From: JAJFUE01 sp039683515
Lineage (GTDB): Bacteria > Sumerlaeota > Sumerlaeia > MVZB01
DNA: 64,000 nt
Reading direction: 5' to 3'
Assembly (NCBI GenBank): GCA_039683515.1
Contig: JBDKRG010000058.1
Coordinates: 62,001-126,000, forward strand
Positions 60,707 through 64,000 of the stretch are shown piece by piece. Position 1 is the stretch's first letter. Each line of letters opens with the position of its first letter. The notes beneath the pieces are model-generated. The model did not search any database. It worked only from the letters and a program-made list of their open reading frames with translations, and was not told the origin of the DNA. Made by a program: the position numbers and the translations under genes.

Positions 60707-61887
60707 CGGGCGGCTCCGGTCGGCGCGGGCTTCGCCTCGCCCGGGGTTCCCGCGACGGGCGCATCGGCATCCAGGCTCGTCTTGATTTCGACCTTGACCC
60801 CCGGCGTGAGCCGCAGCTGCCCGTCGCTGACGACGCGCTCGCCCGCGGTCAGGCCGCCGCGCACGATGTGGAATTCCTCGCCGTAGCGCTCCGTGGTCAC
60901 CGGCCTGGCCGCGACGGTCATGTCCGGCTTGATGATGTAAACGAAACTTCCCTGCTGCCCGGTCTGGACCGCCTGCGACGGGATCAGCAGCGCGCCGCGC
61001 TCGATCGCCAGCGTCAGCCGGACCTGCACGAACTCGCCCGGCCACAGCCGGCGGTCCTCGTTCGGGAACGTCGCGCGCAGCTTGATCGTCCCCGTCTGCG
61101 CGTCGACCTGGTTGTCGACGAACGTCAGCCTGCCGGTGCTGGGCTGGACCGACTTGTCGGCCGGGGCGGCCGTCGCGACCAGCTGCTGGCCCGCGTCCCG
61201 GGCCCGGCGCAGCGCCGCCAGCCGGCTCTCCGGGATGTTGAACGCCACGTCGATCGGCTGGAGCTGGTTGATGACCACGAGCTCGGTGTCGTTGGTCTTG
61301 ACCGTGTTGCCGGCGTCGACCAGAACCTGACCCGCGCGCCCCGCGATCGGCGACTTGATCGTGGTGTACGCCAGCCGCAGCTGCGTCGCCTCGATCGCCG
61401 CCTGGTCGGCCTTGAGCTGCGCCGACAGCGCCTCGGCGGTCGTGCGCTTGGATTCGGCCTCGGAGTGCGCCACCGCCCCGGTCTTGATCAGTTCCGTGTA
61501 ACGGCGGTTGTCGGAGTCGGCCTGCTCGGCCTTGGCCCTGTCGGCGGCGAGGTTCGCGATCGTCTGGTTCAGAAGCGCCTGGAACGGCCGCGGGTCGATC
61601 GTGAACAGCAACTGCCCCTGCGCGACCTCATCGCCGTCCTTGATGTGGACGGTCGCCAGCTGCCCCTCGATCTGGGGCTTGACCGTGACGGTGTGGATCG
61701 ACTCCACCACGCCGACGGCGCTGAGCTCGACCGGGATGTCCCGGCGCTGAACGTCGGCGGCCAGGATGGGGACGGCCGGCGTCGCGGCGGCCGGGCCCGC
61801 CGATTTGGCGGCCTTGACCCCGCAGCCGGCCGCCAGGGCCGTGAGCGCGATGAATCCGGTCAACGCTGCCAGACGATGAATGCTCAT
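60703..61887 (-). CDS. RND efflux periplasmic adaptor lipoprotein (MdtA/AcrA-like)
   Basis: The product has 394 residues from the ATG at 61887 (GGAG 6 bases upstream). The signal peptide ends at a lipobox, LTALAAGC, so the protein is anchored in the inner membrane like AcrA. Order: lipoyl/barrel-sandwich part (VKPQIEGQLATVHIKDGDEV, QGQLLFTIDPRPF), an alpha-hairpin rich in Ala and Gln (LAADRAKAEQADSDNRRYTE), the second lipoyl half (AYTTIKSPIAGRAGQVLVDAG), a beta-barrel domain (VQVRLTLAIERGALLIP) and a short C-terminal extension rich in Pro/Ala. It passes the substrate path to an outer membrane channel and activates the RND pump. Confidence 0.95.
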   Translation of the reverse strand: MSIHRLAALTGFIALTALAAGCGVKAAKSAGPAAATPAVPILAADVQRRDIPVELSAVGVVESIHTVTVKPQIEGQLATVHIKDGDEVAQGQLLFTIDPRPFQALLNQTIANLAADRAKAEQADSDNRRYTELIKTGAVAHSEAESKRTTAEALSAQLKADQAAIEATQLRLAYTTIKSPIAGRAGQVLVDAGNTVKTNDTELVVINQLQPIDVAFNIPESRLAALRRARDAGQQLVATAAPADKSVQPSTGRLTFVDNQVDAQTGTIKLRATFPNEDRRLWPGEFVQVRLTLAIERGALLIPSQAVQTGQQGSFVYIIKPDMTVAARPVTTERYGEEFHIVRGGLTAGERVVSDGQLRLTPGVKVEIKTSLDADAPVAGTPGEAKPAPTGAAR

Positions 61888-62024
61888 CGGGTGTCTCCGA
61901 ACGCGATGGGATCTGGGGGCGCATCCCCGCGACGGGGCGCGATGCGCCAATCGTGTTTTTTTATCAGAATCCGCGCCGGTAGGCCATTGCGGAATATGCG
62001 GTTACGCACGTCAATCGTTGTTGC

Positions 62025-62062
62025 GGGCGTCCGTGCTCCCGCCCCCCCCGGTCCGTGCGTAT
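62025..62062. repeat. family C repeat, copy 4 (degenerate)
   Basis: GCGGGCGTCCGTGCTCCCG with GGTCCGTGCGTATA after a C tract. Weakest copy of the family. Confidence 0.45.
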
Positions 62063-62182
62063 ATTTTTTTTGATTCGACATTATCCTGCCAAAGATGCAA
62101 AACCGATATACTAACCAGTGGACATGGCCGGGGGCTGATCGATCGCGCCGACCGAAATCATATTTAAGAGGTTATTTGCAGC

Positions 62183-64000
62183 ATGAAGCAGCATCCGAGT
62201 ATTTTTCAATACGTCTTCGTGCCGGCGATCTGCCTGGTTTTGCTTCTCGGTCGGGCTGCTGCGGCCGCTCCGGCGCATCCGCATCTCTTCTACACGGCCT
62301 CGGAGGTCGCGTCGCTGCAATCCCGCATCTCCGATCCCTTCTACCAGCACATTTACGAAGAGATCATCAGCGACTGCCGGTTCGACTTCGGCCCCGGCCA
62401 ACCCGTCCCGGACACGTCGCGCGTCAAGAACGCCCGCGCGATCATGAGCCACGGCACGCTCCTGCTGGTCGACCCCCTCGGCAAGGCGATCCACACCAAC
62501 TACCAGTCGAACGTCCGCTTCTTCGACTACTTCAACGCCACGCTCAACATGAGCGGCTGGAGCAATTTCTTCAACAACAACTGCCTCGATTCCAGCTTCC
62601 TGCTCATCGCCCTGTGCTACGGCTACGACATCCACTATGCCAAGTTCACGTCCACCCAGCGCGCCGACATCGTCAACAAGCTCGCCGCCCGCGCCGACTA
62701 CATCATCAGCGCCGACTTCTGCTGCATCCCCGAACAGGTCGGCACCGATATCGGCTACAAGTGGGATTACCAGGTCCTCAAGAACCAGAACCTCATCCCG
62801 CTCGGCGCGCTCGGCATGATCGCCTACACGCTCGAGGGCGAGGTCTCCGAAACGCGCCGCCAGGTGTGGCTGGCCAAGATCGACGAGATCCTCGGCACGT
62901 GGGACAAGATGGTTTCCCACGACGGCGTCTCCCACGAGGGCTACAGCTACCACGAATACATGATCCGCAGCATGTTCCCGATGCTCTACGCGCGCTCGCG
63001 CCGCACCGGCGTCAACCAGTTCACCAAGTACGCGTACTTCAAGAACCACGTCCTCTACTCGATCTACTCGTGGGTCCCCGGCGGCGACCGCAGCTTCATC
63101 CAGTCGGTCCCGTTCGCCGACTGCGACACCGGCCCCCCGTCTCCCGTCCCGACCAACCTGGCGCTGATCGCGCGGATGCTCAAGGACGACGGCAACAAGC
63201 TGGATCACCTCGCCAACTGGATGCAGTACAAGCCGGCCGGCGGCGTTCCCAACTGCGGCTTCTACCGCGTCGAGCCGCCGCAGATCATCTGGGCCGACAG
63301 CTCGATCTCCAGGAAGTCGCCGGCCGAAATCGAGCTGCCGCTGTTCCGCTACTTCCCCGAGCGCGGCCATTTCGTGTGGCGCTCGAGCTGGGACAACATG
63401 GCGACCTATTTCACGATGATGTGCGGGCCGACCATCGGCGGCCACCAGCATCCCGAGATGGGCAACTTCGTCATCCACAAGGGGGGCGCGCCGTTCATCG
63501 CCAGCCACGGCTACAGCCGCAGCCGCCGCTGCGAGGACTACAACCTGATGCTGATCAACGGCCTGGGGCAGTGGGGCGACCGCGACGACGACGGCGGCGG
63601 CACCACCCAGCCGATGCCCTCGTCGAAATGGGCCTCGATCTATCGCGTCGTCGCCGACGACGACTACTTCGACGTGCTCTGCAACCTGACGCCGATCCAG
63701 CGCGACACGACCATCACGAGCTACACCCGCGAGTTCGTGCAGGTCCAGGGCGTCTTCTTCGTCGCCGACAAGACCCGCGTCAAGACCGGCAGCCCCGCGG
63801 CCACGTACCAGAGCATCCTGAACGCCTATTCCACGAACCACCCGCCGCTCCGGCTGAGCTCCTACAACTCGCTCGATATCGACAGCAGCCCCACGATGAA
63901 CCCATGGACCGGGACCGGCCGCACCCACAAGATCACCCCGCGCAAGAGCGGCCCGTACACCGGCTCCATGACGGTGCAGGACCTCTCCCGCCAGACCTGG
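62183..64000 (+). CDS. heparinase II/III-like polysaccharide lyase, 3'-truncated by window edge
   Basis: The visible part has 606 residues from the ATG at 62183 (AGAGG ~10 bases before); no stop occurs before the window end. A signal peptide (VPAICLVLLLGRAAAA) is followed by an alpha/alpha-toroid-like helical domain (about 40-370: HLFYTASEVASLQSRISD, SHDGVSHEGYSYHEYM) and the start of the beta-sandwich part with GGHQHPEMGNFVIHKGGA, the heparinase II/III block that includes a catalytic His. Enzymes of this class cleave glycosaminoglycan, alginate or similar uronic-acid polymers. Substrate cannot be named. The RND operon upstream is divergent. Confidence 0.85.
   Translation, partial: MKQHPSIFQYVFVPAICLVLLLGRAAAAAPAHPHLFYTASEVASLQSRISDPFYQHIYEEIISDCRFDFGPGQPVPDTSRVKNARAIMSHGTLLLVDPLGKAIHTNYQSNVRFFDYFNATLNMSGWSNFFNNNCLDSSFLLIALCYGYDIHYAKFTSTQRADIVNKLAARADYIISADFCCIPEQVGTDIGYKWDYQVLKNQNLIPLGALGMIAYTLEGEVSETRRQVWLAKIDEILGTWDKMVSHDGVSHEGYSYHEYMIRSMFPMLYARSRRTGVNQFTKYAYFKNHVLYSIYSWVPGGDRSFIQSVPFADCDTGPPSPVPTNLALIARMLKDDGNKLDHLANWMQYKPAGGVPNCGFYRVEPPQIIWADSSISRKSPAEIELPLFRYFPERGHFVWRSSWDNMATYFTMMCGPTIGGHQHPEMGNFVIHKGGAPFIASHGYSRSRRCEDYNLMLINGLGQWGDRDDDGGGTTQPMPSSKWASIYRVVADDDYFDVLCNLTPIQRDTTITSYTREFVQVQGVFFVADKTRVKTGSPAATYQSILNAYSTNHPPLRLSSYNSLDIDSSPTMNPWTGTGRTHKITPRKSGPYTGSMTVQDLSRQTW

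Noticed and set aside
57618..60770. 1050-codon open frame on the minus strand in a second frame of the RND pump
   Set aside because: Translation is a Pro/Arg/Gly-rich shadow; the real RND protein lies in the other frame with all family motifs.

Overview
The window is a stretch of a high-GC, Gram-negative-type bacterial chromosome. It encodes lipoproteins, an RND efflux pump, TolC-type periplasmic partners by implication, and several signal-peptide proteins. The lineage cannot be fixed from sequence alone. An NADH-linked heterodisulfide reductase complex (HdrABC-FlxABCD) and B12-dependent radical SAM enzymes point to an anaerobic or facultatively anaerobic lifestyle. Intergenic DNA full of degenerate 'word-like' repeats, together with a dockerin protein and delta-60/PPC repeat proteins, is what I would expect from poorly cultured phyla around the PVC/Omnitrophota/Hydrogenedentota/Sumerlaeota type. 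That affiliation is inference only.

Layout. 1-5700: 3' end of fabH and a small lipoprotein (+), then minus-strand alkD-like and hisN-like genes, a methyltransferase and a GT-C type membrane glycosyltransferase. 5760-15000: a membrane protein coupled to tilS, a B12-radical SAM protein, a DUF1566 protein, cysE, a flavin reductase-like protein, a polysaccharide deacetylase, a repeat-rich 540-bp intergenic block and a BaiN/HI0933-type flavoprotein. A tRNA-Pro(GGG) lies at 15258-15334. 15800-24500: an accessory biosynthetic-looking cluster with an SDR, two paralogous class III aminotransferases, a hydrolase-methyltransferase fusion, a B12-radical SAM enzyme and a Wzt-like ABC ATPase. 25080-32022: the hdrCBA-flxDCBA operon, interrupted by a palindromic repeat element. 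32200-36800: a lipoprotein, a LysE-type exporter, a two-component system and a DUF305-like secreted protein.

36900-43400 holds secreted proteins: a four-repeat PPC protein, a subtilase with a P domain, a 196-aa low-complexity protein and a dockerin/Ig-like/PPC protein. 43500-54900 is housekeeping: dprA, a TPR lipoprotein, nadK, tlyA, a MazE/AbrB-Doc toxin-antitoxin pair abutting tRNA-Val(TAC), an L,D-transpeptidase, transketolase, an Rrf2 regulator and clpX. 55000-64000: a delta-60 repeat protein, an RND pump with its lipoprotein adaptor, and the start of a heparinase II/III-like polysaccharide lyase that runs off the window.

How it works together. The Hdr-Flx complex should couple NADH oxidation to reduction of ferredoxin and a disulfide, and so feed low-potential reductant to Fe-S and radical SAM enzymes. 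The secreted and envelope genes suggest polysaccharide turnover and a glycosylated surface. The most unusual features are the nested and recurrent intergenic repeats, several of which sit just downstream of stop codons, and the 15.8-24.5 kb cluster.
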